The position numbers and the translations under genes are program-made. DNA of 64,000 bases, taken from assembly GCF_019793435.1 (NCBI RefSeq), contig NZ_JAILYH010000012.1, positions 1 to 64,000 on the forward strand, given 5' to 3'. Source of the DNA: Rhizobium redzepovicii (GTDB taxonomy: Bacteria > Pseudomonadota > Alphaproteobacteria > Rhizobiales > Rhizobiaceae). Positions 16,267 to 25,599 of the stretch are shown piece by piece (position 1 is the first letter of the stretch; each line of letters begins with the position of its first letter). The notes under the pieces are model-generated. The model was not told the DNA's origin, made no database searches, and saw only the letters and a list, made by a program, of their open reading frames with translations.

Positions 16267-17987
16267 TTCGCCACGATAGTCGGCATCTGGGTGACCTTGC
16301 GCAGGCGCACGGCCAGTTCATTGAAGACGTAATCGCGTGGACCGAAGAGGTCCTGCTGGCCGCGGTTGAGAACCAATATCTTGTCCACCGTTTCCATGAT
16401 GTTCGGCCGGTGCGCGATCAGGATGACGGTCGTGCCCGTCGCCTTGATCGTGCCGAGGGCCGCGATTAAGGCCTCCTCACCTTCGCGGTCGAGATTGGAA
16501 TTGGGCTCATCCAAGATGACGAGGGCCGGGTCGCCGTAGAGCGCCCGCGCCAGGCCAATGCGCTGGCGCTGTCCGCCGGACAGGACCGCGCCGGATTCGC
16601 CAATCTCCGTCAAGTAACCCTTCGGCAGCCCTTTGATCAGGTCGTGGACGCCCGCCAACTGCGCTGCCTTGACCGCCTTGTCGAACACCACCGGACTGAC
16701 CGTGGCGAAGCGGCAGATATTTTCGCAGACGTTCCCGGCGAAAAGCTCGATGTCCTGCGGCAGGTAGCCGACATGATGACCGCGGTCCTCCGCCGCCCAT
16801 TGGGCGACATCCATGCCATCAAGCAAAGCCCGCCCGCCAGAAGGGCGCCAGGCCCCGGCCAGGATGCGTGCTAGGCTCGTCTTGCCGGCCCCGCTCTGGC
16901 CGATCAAAGCCAGGGATTCACCCGGCTCGAGACGGAAATTGATCCCTTTCAGAATATGTTCGCCGCCCTGTCGGGCAAGCACGATATTGTCGGCCTCGAA
17001 CCGGCCTGTCGGCCGCGGCATCGCTGGAACCGGTGCGGCCTCGGGGTGCTCGCCGGCGACGGCGGTGAGACGCCGGTAGGCGGCGCGCGCGCCGACCGTC
17101 GCCTTCCACGTGCCGATCGCCTGCTCGACCGGCGATAGCGCGCGGCCCATCAGTATGGAGGCGGAGACCATGATCCCCGGGGAGGCCTCATTGCGCAGGA
17201 CGAGATAGGCCCCGAGGCCCAATATCCCCATTTGCAGAGCCAGCCGGTGGCAACGCGCGATGGCCGAGATGATGCCACCGCGGTTGGCGGCAACAACCTG
17301 GCCCCTGTTTGCCTCGTCTTGCTGCACCTTCCAGCCCTCGAGCAGTGGCTTCAGCATGCCCATCGCCTGGACGACCTCGGCGTTGCGGATCGCAGCCTCG
17401 GCTTGGGTGTAGGCCCGCGACTGTGCGCTCGTCGCCTCGGTCAACGGCTTGCGTGTCAGCCATTCATTGAGCAGGGCCAGCGTAAACAGCACCCCGCCAC
17501 CCGACAGCGCCAGCCAGCCCAGCCACGGATGCATGAAGAAGATGGCGGCGAAAAACAGCGGCGCCCAAGGTGCATCGAGAATCGGGAAGATGCTCGGGCT
17601 GGTGAAGAAATTCCGGACCTGGTCGAGGTCGCGCAGCGGGCGGGCATTGGCCTGGCCGGGCTTTGAGGCCGCATATTCCACCGATGCCGTCAGCAGAACG
17701 GGCGCCAGCCGCGCGTTCATCCACGATCCAAGGGTTGCCAGAAGGCGCCCGCGCACCACCTCCAGCCCCGCCATTGCCGCAAGTGCGCCTGCCGCCATCA
17801 GCGATAACATCAGCAGCGTCTCGAGACTGTGGCTGGACAGCACGCGGTGATAGACCTGCAGCATGTAAAGCGCCCCGGTCAGCATCAGGACGTTGATGGC
17901 GCCGCTGAACCAGATAAGCGGCCGGATAGCCCGTCTGGCTTCTTTCATCACAACCTGAAGCGCCGGGGGCGGCTGTTTGGTTTTCAT
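16263..17987 (-). CDS. prsD: Type I secretion ABC permease/ATPase (PrsD-like)
   Basis: A 574-residue half-transporter: N-terminal membrane domain with about six segments (25-300) and a C-terminal nucleotide-binding domain with Walker A GQSGAGKT, signature LSGGQRQRIGLARAL and Walker B LVILDEP. It powers one-step export of proteins with uncleaved C-terminal signals. It follows the large repeat protein gene and is coupled to the HlyD-type gene, so that repeat protein is the likely substrate. No TolC gene lies in the window. Confidence 0.92.
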   Translation of the reverse strand: MKTKQPPPALQVVMKEARRAIRPLIWFSGAINVLMLTGALYMLQVYHRVLSSHSLETLLMLSLMAAGALAAMAGLEVVRGRLLATLGSWMNARLAPVLLTASVEYAASKPGQANARPLRDLDQVRNFFTSPSIFPILDAPWAPLFFAAIFFMHPWLGWLALSGGGVLFTLALLNEWLTRKPLTEATSAQSRAYTQAEAAIRNAEVVQAMGMLKPLLEGWKVQQDEANRGQVVAANRGGIISAIARCHRLALQMGILGLGAYLVLRNEASPGIMVSASILMGRALSPVEQAIGTWKATVGARAAYRRLTAVAGEHPEAAPVPAMPRPTGRFEADNIVLARQGGEHILKGINFRLEPGESLALIGQSGAGKTSLARILAGAWRPSGGRALLDGMDVAQWAAEDRGHHVGYLPQDIELFAGNVCENICRFATVSPVVFDKAVKAAQLAGVHDLIKGLPKGYLTEIGESGAVLSGGQRQRIGLARALYGDPALVILDEPNSNLDREGEEALIAALGTIKATGTTVILIAHRPNIMETVDKILVLNRGQQDLFGPRDYVFNELAVRLRKVTQMPTIVAK

Positions 17988-18031
17988 CTTTTATGGCTCT
18001 GTACTCGAGATGACACTTTGCGCAATGGATG

Positions 18032-18057
18032 ACGGGGGCAGCGAATGCTGCCCCCGT
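18032..18057. terminator. GC-rich hairpin between substrate and exporter genes
   Basis: A perfect 11-bp stem (18032-18042 with 18047-18057) closed by a GAAT loop lies 10 bp past the stop of the substrate gene. It lacks a U-run, so partial termination or mRNA 3'-end protection is more likely than full termination. This would set substrate expression above that of the transporter. Confidence 0.55.
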
Positions 18058-18067
18058 TGGTTACATG

Positions 18068-21000
18068 TCAGGCGACGTCGACAAGTATGTGCTGCATCAC
18101 CGTCTGGTCTCCGTCCGCATCGACCACCTGGAAGGCGAAGTCGAGGTTGGCATCCGGTGTCTGGCTGACGGTTGAGGTGAAGCCGATGTCGGTGATCTTC
18201 AGCACGTCGTTGTCGGCGCCGTCGAAATTTACCAGGCCGGCGGTCGCATTGCTGCCGCCGTTGGCGCCGGTCGTCCGCACCAGGTCGATCGCTGTGTTGT
18301 TGCCGGTGATGCCGTTGCCCGACTGCATGATCTGCACGCCCTGGAGCACGTAGTCTTCGCCGGTCGCGTTGTAGTCGTTCTGCTCGACGATCACGAGGCC
18401 GTCATTGTTGTCGAGCGTGAACTCGCTGCTGTAGGGGGCCGGCACTTGCCCCGTCTTGTAGATGTCGGCGTTCGACACATACATGGCCCGCGTGATCGTC
18501 GTATTATCGTCTCCGTTGCCGGCGATGTTGTCGGCGCCGTTCTTGTCGATCAGGTTGAGGATCAGCATCAGGTCTTCGCTGTTGCCGATGCCGTCGAATT
18601 TGATCGCCATCGTGCCGGCGGTCGCTGTCGGGGTGGTGGCCTCATTGGAGATACCGACATCGCTGTTGAAGAACCGCAAGGTGAGCAGTTCGTCTTTTTG
18701 GATCGTGTCGCCGGCGACGCCGTTGGTGCTCTGTGTTGCAGACACCCACGTCTCATTCCCGTTGCTCACCATCTCGTGACCGCCGATGGTGAAGGTGGTG
18801 TCAGTGGACGAGCCTTGGCCATTGCTCGTCAAGCCGAACGGGTTGGCCTTGTTGACCAGGTTGCCGGTGAACTGCACATAGAAGTCTTCATCGGCAGGTG
18901 TATTCGAGTCATCTGCCTGCAGCTTTTCCAGCACGATCGGCGGGTGGCCGACATTGCTCGTCGGCTGCTTGGACAGCAGCTCGCTCGTATGGAGCACGTC
19001 GAAACTGAAGCCTTCGAGCGGGTCGGTCAGGTTGATGGTATAGGTGTCGGCGACCTTATCGAAGACGAGGGTGCCGCCTCCCGTGCCTGTCTGGGTGCCG
19101 GCAGCCGGATCTCTGTCGTAGGTGAAGGTGAAGTTGAACGTCGCTGAGGTGAGGCTCTCCGACGCCAGCGTCACATTCGAGGTGAGGAGATTGCCTCCGC
19201 CGCCGCCGGTGATCGTGCCGGTCAGTCCGATCTGGACGCCGGCCGTTACGCCATTCTGGTCGACAAAGTCGGAGCCGCCGCCGGTGTAGAAAGCGGCTGG
19301 GTGAATATCAGCGCCGATATCGTAGCCGAAGGCTCCGCTCGCCGAGGCGTTGAGCACGTTGGCGAGGGTTTCGTGCTGGGTGCCTGCGAGAGCGGGGTTG
19401 CCGTCAAACGGCACGGTGATCGTCGGCCCGTCGTCCTCGAAATTGAGGTTCTGGCCGATATTGTGGGTGGCGGTTGCCTGATCGCCGTCCTTGTCGGTGA
19501 TGGTCGCGGTCAGGGTGATGAGGTCGTCGGCCGCCAGGGTCCGGCTGTCATCTGGGTTGGCGGCATCGGCGTGGATGATCGCCCGTTGCTGGTCGAGGGT
19601 GACGACGCCGGCAGCACTGACGCTGACGGTGAAGACGATGGCGCCGGCGGCCGATCCAGCGCGACCAACGACGTTGCCACCTTCGAGGAAGAGCAGCACG
19701 GACTGACCGGTTGCCGTGTCGGTGAGGCCGCTGACATTGGTGACCTGGCTGATGCCGAGCGCATAGGTGATGCCGTCGCCGTCGGCCCCGGCATTTGAGG
19801 TGAAGAAGGTCGAGAAGTCGCCCGGCGCGTTGGTCGCAAGGATAGTCTCGTCGACCGTCAGGTTCGGCGGGCTGCCGGTTGCCGTGATCGCCGGCCCGTC
19901 ATCCTTGAAGATGAGGTTCTGGCCGATATTGTGGGTGGCCGGGGCGTGATCGCCGTCCTTGTCGGTGATGGTCGCCGTCAGGGTGATGAGGTCGTCGGCT
20001 GCCAGGGTTCGGCTGTCATCCGGGTTGGTGGCGTCGGCATGGAAGATCGCCCGTTGCTGGTCGAGGGTGACGACGCCGGCAGCACTGACGCTGACGGTGA
20101 AGACAATTGCGCCGGCGGCGGATCCGGCGCGGCCGACGACACTGCCGCTTTCGAGGAACAGCAGCACGGACTGGTTGGTTGCCGTATCGGTGAGGCCGCT
20201 GACATTGGTGACCTGGCTGATGCCAAGCGAGTAGGTGATGGCGTCGCCATCGGCCCCGGCATTTGAGGTGAAGAAGGTCGAGAAGTCGTCGCTGGCATTG
20301 GTCGCAAGGATAGTCTCGTCGACCGTCAGGTTCGGCGGGCTGCCGGTTGCCGTGATCGTCGGTCCGTCATCGTCGAAATTGATGAAGGAGCCGACCTCTT
20401 CGTTGTGAGCATTGCTGACCTCGCCGCCGTAGTGCACCTCCTTGACGTCGAAGAAGTCTTTCTCCGTGTCGATGTTCTTGATGGTGAAGCGGTCGAAGGT
20501 TCCGCCGGCCCCGCCTGCAGTGGTGAAATCGATCGTCACGCCCTCGCCGACATTTTCGAGAATCAGTCCATTGCCGCTGAGATTGACCGTGATGCCGAGT
20601 GCGGCCGCCGTTGTTGCCACACCGTTCAGCTTGAACGTCACGCCGGTTATATTGATCTCGGTATCGTTATCGTCACCCGGGAATGCGGAGCCCTCGGCAT
20701 TGTCGTCGTTATTGTAGGCGTGGATCTCGATGTCAGCGACGGTGCCGGTCGGAGTCGATTGCGAAACCGAGAAGCCGGCGCTCGAGACGTTTTCGATGTG
20801 AGCGGTGTAATCAGGCGCGGTTGGCGTATCGGTAAAGTCCTTGCCCGCGCTCTGGGTGCCGCCGCTGATCAAGTCGATTTGAAGCTCACGGCCGAAGCGC
20901 ACATCTTGAGAGGCGACGCCCAGGCCCTGCGTGCTGACATTGACTTCCGCCTGCGCGCCTTCGTCGTGAGCCGTCACGAGAATCTTCTGTGTGCTGCCTG

Positions 21001-21616
21001 TGTCGGCGTCGAGGATGTACCAGTCGTTGTGTCCGGAGGGTGCGTCGTCAAGCTGGCTGAAATTGACCACCGTGGTCCCTGTGACCGAGGCAAATACCTT
21101 ATTGGTCAGATCGATGCGGTCGTCGGGGTTGGTTGCGTCGGGATGGAGCAGCGGCACGTATTGGACCGTATAGAGGTCATGGGTGGCGCCGGTGCCGATC
21201 AGTCCGAGCGAGAAGGCAAGCGGTCCCGTCTCGGCGGGTTCGGCGAGCGGATCAGAGGTACCGATGACGCCGATCACGACGTTTGCATTCGTTGCGCTCT
21301 GGAACAGCCAGACATAATTGCCGTCGACCGTGCGGATGTTGCTGTTGACGCCGACGGTGGTGGAAAACGGGGTCCCGGAAGAATTCTGCGTGAGAACCAC
21401 CGAGGTGATGGTTTCCCCTGCGCTCGCCGAGGCGACGACGAAGTTGGACTGGTAGGCGACTTCAGGTGAGGATAGCCCGCCCGAGCCATCGAGGCCCAAC
21501 ATGTATTGCAGCGTTGTGTTGGTGCTGTGCGGCGCAAGCAGCGGATCGATGTCGTCGTCCTGCAAATTGGCGCTTTCGTCGATGACGATGTCCTGGGTTG
21601 TGATGTCGAGTGCCAT
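18068..21616 (-). CDS. Large repeat-containing type I secretion substrate (DUF5801/T1SS-143-like)
   Basis: An acidic 1182-residue protein without signal peptide, rich in Asp/Thr/Gly/Val. It contains two nearly identical 156-residue tandem modules (DDGPxITATGSPPNLTVDETILATN... DKDGD), preceded and followed by related beta-rich modules, as in bacterial repeats-in-toxin adhesins. I see no classical GGxGxDxLx calcium nonapeptides. The C-terminus ends in a hydrophobic ILVDVA, as many type I substrates do. GGGAG precedes the ATG at 21616. Co-orientation with prsD/prsE-like genes indicates export and a likely role at the cell surface, in biofilm or attachment. Exact role unknown. Confidence 0.8.
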   Translation of the reverse strand: MALDITTQDIVIDESANLQDDDIDPLLAPHSTNTTLQYMLGLDGSGGLSSPEVAYQSNFVVASASAGETITSVVLTQNSSGTPFSTTVGVNSNIRTVDGNYVWLFQSATNANVVIGVIGTSDPLAEPAETGPLAFSLGLIGTGATHDLYTVQYVPLLHPDATNPDDRIDLTNKVFASVTGTTVVNFSQLDDAPSGHNDWYILDADTGSTQKILVTAHDEGAQAEVNVSTQGLGVASQDVRFGRELQIDLISGGTQSAGKDFTDTPTAPDYTAHIENVSSAGFSVSQSTPTGTVADIEIHAYNNDDNAEGSAFPGDDNDTEINITGVTFKLNGVATTAAALGITVNLSGNGLILENVGEGVTIDFTTAGGAGGTFDRFTIKNIDTEKDFFDVKEVHYGGEVSNAHNEEVGSFINFDDDGPTITATGSPPNLTVDETILATNASDDFSTFFTSNAGADGDAITYSLGISQVTNVSGLTDTATNQSVLLFLESGSVVGRAGSAAGAIVFTVSVSAAGVVTLDQQRAIFHADATNPDDSRTLAADDLITLTATITDKDGDHAPATHNIGQNLIFKDDGPAITATGSPPNLTVDETILATNAPGDFSTFFTSNAGADGDGITYALGISQVTNVSGLTDTATGQSVLLFLEGGNVVGRAGSAAGAIVFTVSVSAAGVVTLDQQRAIIHADAANPDDSRTLAADDLITLTATITDKDGDQATATHNIGQNLNFEDDGPTITVPFDGNPALAGTQHETLANVLNASASGAFGYDIGADIHPAAFYTGGGSDFVDQNGVTAGVQIGLTGTITGGGGGNLLTSNVTLASESLTSATFNFTFTYDRDPAAGTQTGTGGGTLVFDKVADTYTINLTDPLEGFSFDVLHTSELLSKQPTSNVGHPPIVLEKLQADDSNTPADEDFYVQFTGNLVNKANPFGLTSNGQGSSTDTTFTIGGHEMVSNGNETWVSATQSTNGVAGDTIQKDELLTLRFFNSDVGISNEATTPTATAGTMAIKFDGIGNSEDLMLILNLIDKNGADNIAGNGDDNTTITRAMYVSNADIYKTGQVPAPYSSEFTLDNNDGLVIVEQNDYNATGEDYVLQGVQIMQSGNGITGNNTAIDLVRTTGANGGSNATAGLVNFDGADNDVLKITDIGFTSTVSQTPDANLDFAFQVVDADGDQTVMQHILVDVA
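19425..20360 (-). repeat. Two 468-bp tandem repeats within the secreted protein gene
   Basis: Units 19425-19892 and 19893-20360 are highly similar in sequence, each encoding 156 residues, with only a few changes between them (for example NASDD/NAPGD and DHAP/DQAT). Such identity points to recent duplication or ongoing gene conversion and makes the copy number prone to change. Confidence 0.88.
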
Positions 21617-22161
21617 GGAGATGCTCCCTCGGTTAGAGTCGCAGGGGTCCAGGCCCCGGGCGCCGAATGCACCCGGCAGGTCTCCCCCCGCGCATCGAAC
21701 TTGCTGCTTTCCATCGAGTCGCGATTGTCTCGCCGATGGAGGGCGCCAGTCAGTTGGAGGGCATTAAGACCAAAGTCCGTCGGTGGATTAAGACCAAAGT
21801 CCATGTACAGAGGTTGCCATAACGACAACTCCAAATATTACATCCTCTTAAAATGCAAGAAAGAGTTTGTAAAATCCGGAATAAAGACATTTATGACTAT
21901 GAAACCCCCACCGAATACGCCATGCAATTCCCCTCCGCTTTCTTTTATACTATAAGTTGGGCGAATTTGCACTTAGCAAGTTTGAGCTAATGGGGGATCT
22001 GTACTGAGCCTTAGCAGAATTTTTTCCGTTTTTTGCGAATGAATACATTGCGTTGACATTTCGCCAGGTCAAACGCGGACCTGCGGCGCGGCGATATTCA
22101 AAGATCCGACGCGGCGTCCGGTTGCGACAAGAGCAAGGCAAGGGGTCGCGCCGAATGTTTC
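21617..22161. other. Upstream region of the secreted protein gene, no gene seen
   Basis: About 545 bp, with the AT-rich part from about 21810 to 22050 unlike the flanking genes. It contains the paired direct repeat at 21763-21802. Open frames here are short and not convincing. The length and composition suit a complex promoter for the type I secretion operon. Confidence 0.45.
21763..21802. promoter_or_regulatory. Paired 16-bp direct repeat upstream of the T1SS operon
   Basis: ATTAAGACCAAAGTCC occurs identically at 21763-21778 and 21787-21802, start to start 24 bp, about 150 bp before the substrate gene. Helically phased identical repeats suggest a binding site for a regulator acting as two dimers. 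The factor is unknown. Confidence 0.5.
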
Positions 22162-22563
22162 TCAGTCTTCGCCGTCGGACCGTGGCAGCGGCTCGATATT
22201 CTCCACCCAGGGCAAGGCCGAGCGGCACCATATCTGCTTCCTCGGGGTGAGTTCCCGCCGCTGGTCGATGCCGCCGAGGCGGATGCCGATCGCGCCGCCG
22301 TCGCCATCCGTGCGGTAGAGCGGCGATCCGCAGTTCGGGCAGAAGAATTGCCGGCTGAGGCCGCCGCTGTCGCCGTATTTTGCATAGCCGCGCGGCTCGC
22401 CTGAGGTGAGCTCGAAACTTCCCGGCCGCGCCGGCGCGGTGATGCGATAGGCAGAGCCGGTCAGCCGCTGGCAATCGGTGCAATGGCAGATCGACACCCG
22501 CTCCGGCTCGATCGCCGCCTGATAGCGGATGGCGCCGCAATGGCATCCTCCGGTGATATGCAT
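22162..22563 (-). CDS. GFA-family (glutathione-dependent formaldehyde-activating-like) zinc protein
   Basis: One hundred and thirty-three residues with the zinc-binding cysteines of the GFA/CENP-V fold: GGCHCGAIRY, ICHCTDCQRLTGS and FCPNCGSPLY. Of three possible starts I chose the ATG at 22563, which has GAGGA 8 nt upstream. It begins 10 bp after the carboxypeptidase gene, so the two form an operon. The enzymatic role of most members is unproven. Confidence 0.85.
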   Translation of the reverse strand: MHITGGCHCGAIRYQAAIEPERVSICHCTDCQRLTGSAYRITAPARPGSFELTSGEPRGYAKYGDSGGLSRQFFCPNCGSPLYRTDGDGGAIGIRLGGIDQRRELTPRKQIWCRSALPWVENIEPLPRSDGED

Positions 22564-22573
22564 CCGCATTTCC

Positions 22574-24106
22574 TCAATCCGCCGGCTGCGCGGCCGGGTG
22601 CGTGGCGTAGAAGGCCTTGGCATCCGCCGTGAAGGCGGCCCGTTGATCGGCCTTGGTATAGAACATATGGCCGCCGCGATAAAGTTTCAGCCCGACGCGG
22701 CCGCCGCTAAGCGATGGCGGCAAGTGGTCGACCACGTAGCGGCTGACGCCGTAGGGCGTCACCAGATCGCTGTAGCCATGCGCGATCAAAAGATGGAAGG
22801 CCGTGTTCGAGGCAAGCAGCTGCCTGATGTCATCGGTCGCACTTGCCTGGAAGCGCGATCCGCCGCCGCGTCCGCTGCCCCATTCCCAGCGCCGGCTGAT
22901 ATCGCTGTCGAGCAGCGAATAGGTCATCTCGGTTTTGAAGCCAAGTTGGTTGCGGGCATAGTCGGCAAAGGCGCCGCCATAGGCGCGGGCGAAGCCATCG
23001 AGAATGGCGTCGTCGCCGCGGTCGTAATCCGATTCAGGATAGGCGTCGGGGGCCGCAAAAGAGGCGTCGTAAGGGCTCATCACTTCGCCGTTGCCCCCGT
23101 CGGAATGTTTGACGAAGGAGTTGCCGAGGAAGCCGCGGTTGCGCGTGACGATATCCTCAGGGATGCCCGTCAGCCCGGCAATCCTGCCATAGAAGGCGGC
23201 GGCATTGGCGCCCGTCGGCGGCGGCCCGGCGAGCGTCGTCAGATAATCCCCAAGCGCGAAGGTTTCCGCTTCGCGCAGCTTCCCTTCGTCAAAGGCGTTG
23301 TGCCGGTCGAGTTCGGCCGCCGCCAGCGACGGCAGCTCCAGTGCTGCGCCGAGCGGGAACTGATCGGCGTTGAACATCAACTGGCCCTCGAGCAGGGGCG
23401 ACAGCATCACCGCGCCGGCGACGATAATGCCCTGGCTTTCCTGCAGCGCCGAGGCGACCTTGGCGGCGCGGAAGCCGCCATAGCTCTCGCCGAGAAGATA
23501 TTTCGGCGCGTTGGAGCGGTTGTTGTGCGCGACATAAAGCGCGATCGCCTTGGCGATGCTCTGAGCGTCCGCGTTGACGTTGTAATAATTGGAGGCGTCG
23601 TCGGCCTTCACCGTCCGGCTCCAGCCGGTGCCGATCGGATCGATCAGCACGAGATCGGTGAACTCAAGCCAGCTCTGTGGGTTGTCGACGAGCTGCGCAT
23701 GCGCGCCGTCGCGCGCCTGAGGCCCGAAATCGAGCACCTTGGGCCCGACCAGCCCGAGATGCAGGAAGGCGGAAGCCGCACCCGGGCCGCCGTTGAAGGC
23801 GAAGGTCAGGGGCCGGCCCGGGCCGCCGCCTTTCGCGACATAGGCGGTGTAGAAGATGGCGCCGGTCGGCGCGCCGTCCTGGCCGAAGAGATCGAGTGTG
23901 CCGGCGGTTGCGGTATAGGCAAACTTCCGGCCGCCGATCGTCATTTCGTGCTCGGTGACGGAATCGGCCGGCAGCAGCTTCAGCACGCCGTCGCGCGCGC
24001 TGCGCTCGACATTTGCCCCGGGTTGGGTGCTTTCCTCAGCCGAGGAAAGGGCAGGGGCCAGCGACACCGCCAGCGCTGCAAACAGAAACAGAGGTCGTAA
24101 ACGCAA
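22574..24106 (-). CDS. Secreted serine carboxypeptidase (peptidase family S10)
   Basis: Five hundred and ten residues with an N-terminal signal peptide (MRLRPLFLFAALAVSLAPALSSA). The alpha/beta-hydrolase catalytic triad is visible: Ser in LLGESYGGFRAAK, Asp in AHGYSDLVTP and His in YRGGHMFY. The oxyanion-side motif NGGPGAAS is also present. It should remove C-terminal residues from peptides in the periplasm or outside. First gene of a two-gene unit with the GFA-family gene. Confidence 0.9.
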   Translation of the reverse strand: MRLRPLFLFAALAVSLAPALSSAEESTQPGANVERSARDGVLKLLPADSVTEHEMTIGGRKFAYTATAGTLDLFGQDGAPTGAIFYTAYVAKGGGPGRPLTFAFNGGPGAASAFLHLGLVGPKVLDFGPQARDGAHAQLVDNPQSWLEFTDLVLIDPIGTGWSRTVKADDASNYYNVNADAQSIAKAIALYVAHNNRSNAPKYLLGESYGGFRAAKVASALQESQGIIVAGAVMLSPLLEGQLMFNADQFPLGAALELPSLAAAELDRHNAFDEGKLREAETFALGDYLTTLAGPPPTGANAAAFYGRIAGLTGIPEDIVTRNRGFLGNSFVKHSDGGNGEVMSPYDASFAAPDAYPESDYDRGDDAILDGFARAYGGAFADYARNQLGFKTEMTYSLLDSDISRRWEWGSGRGGGSRFQASATDDIRQLLASNTAFHLLIAHGYSDLVTPYGVSRYVVDHLPPSLSGGRVGLKLYRGGHMFYTKADQRAAFTADAKAFYATHPAAQPAD

Positions 24107-24136
24107 GATGTCTCCTCCGGCGGTACGGGCTGCAGG

Positions 24137-24244
24137 TAAAGCATGTCGCGCAAAAGCGTGCAGCGGTTTTACGGCAACGGCATGCGTAAGAACAAAGAGC
24201 TAAAGCGCGTCGCATGAATCAAGTTTGATGCGACGCGCTCTAGA
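24137..24244. repeat. RIME-type rhizobial intergenic element (copy 1)
   Basis: A 108-bp unit made of two imperfect palindromes: GCATGTCGCGCAAAAGCGTG...CATGC and AGCGCGTCGCAT...ATGCGACGCGCT. Length and two-palindrome structure match the Rhizobium-specific intergenic mosaic element RIME1. A second copy lies at 31682-31789. Confidence 0.75.
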
Positions 24245-24306
24245 GATAGCGTAACATCCGCGGCCGGGCGACCGACATCAAGAGATGGTGATGGGCCGGT
24301 GAGGGC

Positions 24307-25599
24307 TCAGATCACCTTCTCCACGGCATGAACATCGATCTCGATCGACCGGCCGGCCTTCCAGCCGTTGATCGCGGCTCCGAGCCCAAGCGCGACGAAG
24401 AGGGCGGCGCACCAGGAAAAGCTGCCGGTCCAGCCGCGGATGAGGCCGACGATGAGCGGGCCGATTGATGCAAGCAGGTAACCGACGCATTGCGCCATGC
24501 CGGACAGATGGGCGGCGACATCGGGATCGCGCGACCGCAGCACGATCGTCGTCATCGCCGCCGCGATCAGCCCGCCCTGGCCGATGCCCTGCAGCACAGC
24601 CCAGAGCCAGACGGTCGACAGCGGCGCAAAGAGCAGGCCGAGCAGGGCCGTGACGGCGACGCCGCAAAGGCTCGCATTGATCAGCCGCTGGTCTTTCCCG
24701 CGCACGGCGATATGCGGCACGATCAGGCAGGATGCGGCCTGCACCATCACCGAGAGCGATACGATCGCCCCGGCGGTGACGCCGTCGAGGCCGCGCTCGC
24801 GCAGGATCGGAACCAGCCAGCCGAAGACGCAATAGGCAAGTGCGGATTGCAGACCCATGAACAGCGTCACCTGCCAGGCGAGCCGATCCCGCCAGAGGCC
24901 TTTGACATGAAATCCGTTTCGCCTTGCCTTGCCTCCGCTGCGCAGAACCTGCGGCAGCCAGATCAGCCCGACGACGAGCGCCGGCAGTGCCCAGATAGCG
25001 AGCGCGCCTTGGAGAGAGCCGCCGAGCGCGTGTTCGATCGGCAGTGTCAGCCCCGCCGCACTGGCCGCACCCGCGCAGAGCGCCATGGTGTAGAAGCCGG
25101 TCATCAGCGCGGCGCGCCCGGCAAAATCCCGCTTCACCAGCCCCGGCAGCAGCACGTTGCCGACGGCGATGCAGGCGCCTGCCAGCGCCGTGCCGATAAA
25201 AAGCAGCGGTACGGAGGAGAGCCCGCGCAAAGCGGTGCCAAGGGTCAGAAGCAGGATGACGCCGAGTAGCGTCCGTTCGGAACCGAGGCGTTGGGCAAGA
25301 CGCGGTGCAAGCGGCGAGAATGCGCCGAGGCAGACGACCGGCAGCGTCGTCAGCAGGCTGGCGCCGAGCGCGGTGAGACCAAGTTCCGAGCGGATCTCCG
25401 GCAGCAGCGCCGAAGCGCTCGAAAAGACCGGGCGCAGGTTGAAGGCGATCAGCACAAGGCTGGCGCCAAGCAGGAAACGATCCGCGGCTCCGCGGACCGG
25501 TGTTGCCTGCGGCGGCGGCAGGCTGCCGGCCTCGGCATCGATCAGCAGTTCGTCGGATGGGTCGAGCGTGGCGGCGAGATCGCGGGAAGGCGTGTTCAT
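24307..25599 (-). CDS. CynX/NimT-family MFS transporter
   Basis: Four hundred and thirty residues with twelve predicted transmembrane segments after a 40-residue cytoplasmic N-terminus. The repeated pattern (LIAFNLRPVFSSASALLPEIRSELGLT) is characteristic of the cyanate/2-nitroimidazole transporter group. It overlaps the upstream GntR gene by four bases (ATGA), so it is probably the target of that regulator. Substrate unknown. Confidence 0.88.
   Translation of the reverse strand: MNTPSRDLAATLDPSDELLIDAEAGSLPPPQATPVRGAADRFLLGASLVLIAFNLRPVFSSASALLPEIRSELGLTALGASLLTTLPVVCLGAFSPLAPRLAQRLGSERTLLGVILLLTLGTALRGLSSVPLLFIGTALAGACIAVGNVLLPGLVKRDFAGRAALMTGFYTMALCAGAASAAGLTLPIEHALGGSLQGALAIWALPALVVGLIWLPQVLRSGGKARRNGFHVKGLWRDRLAWQVTLFMGLQSALAYCVFGWLVPILRERGLDGVTAGAIVSLSVMVQAASCLIVPHIAVRGKDQRLINASLCGVAVTALLGLLFAPLSTVWLWAVLQGIGQGGLIAAAMTTIVLRSRDPDVAAHLSGMAQCVGYLLASIGPLIVGLIRGWTGSFSWCAALFVALGLGAAINGWKAGRSIEIDVHAVEKVI

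Noticed and set aside
19425..20360. CRISPR-like repeat array
   Set aside because: Repeats are 468 bp, in frame, and code for protein modules.
22529..24100. A 523-codon frame antisense to the carboxypeptidase gene
   Set aside because: Shadow frame, Arg/Gly/Ala-rich, while the minus strand encodes a signal peptide and a full catalytic triad.
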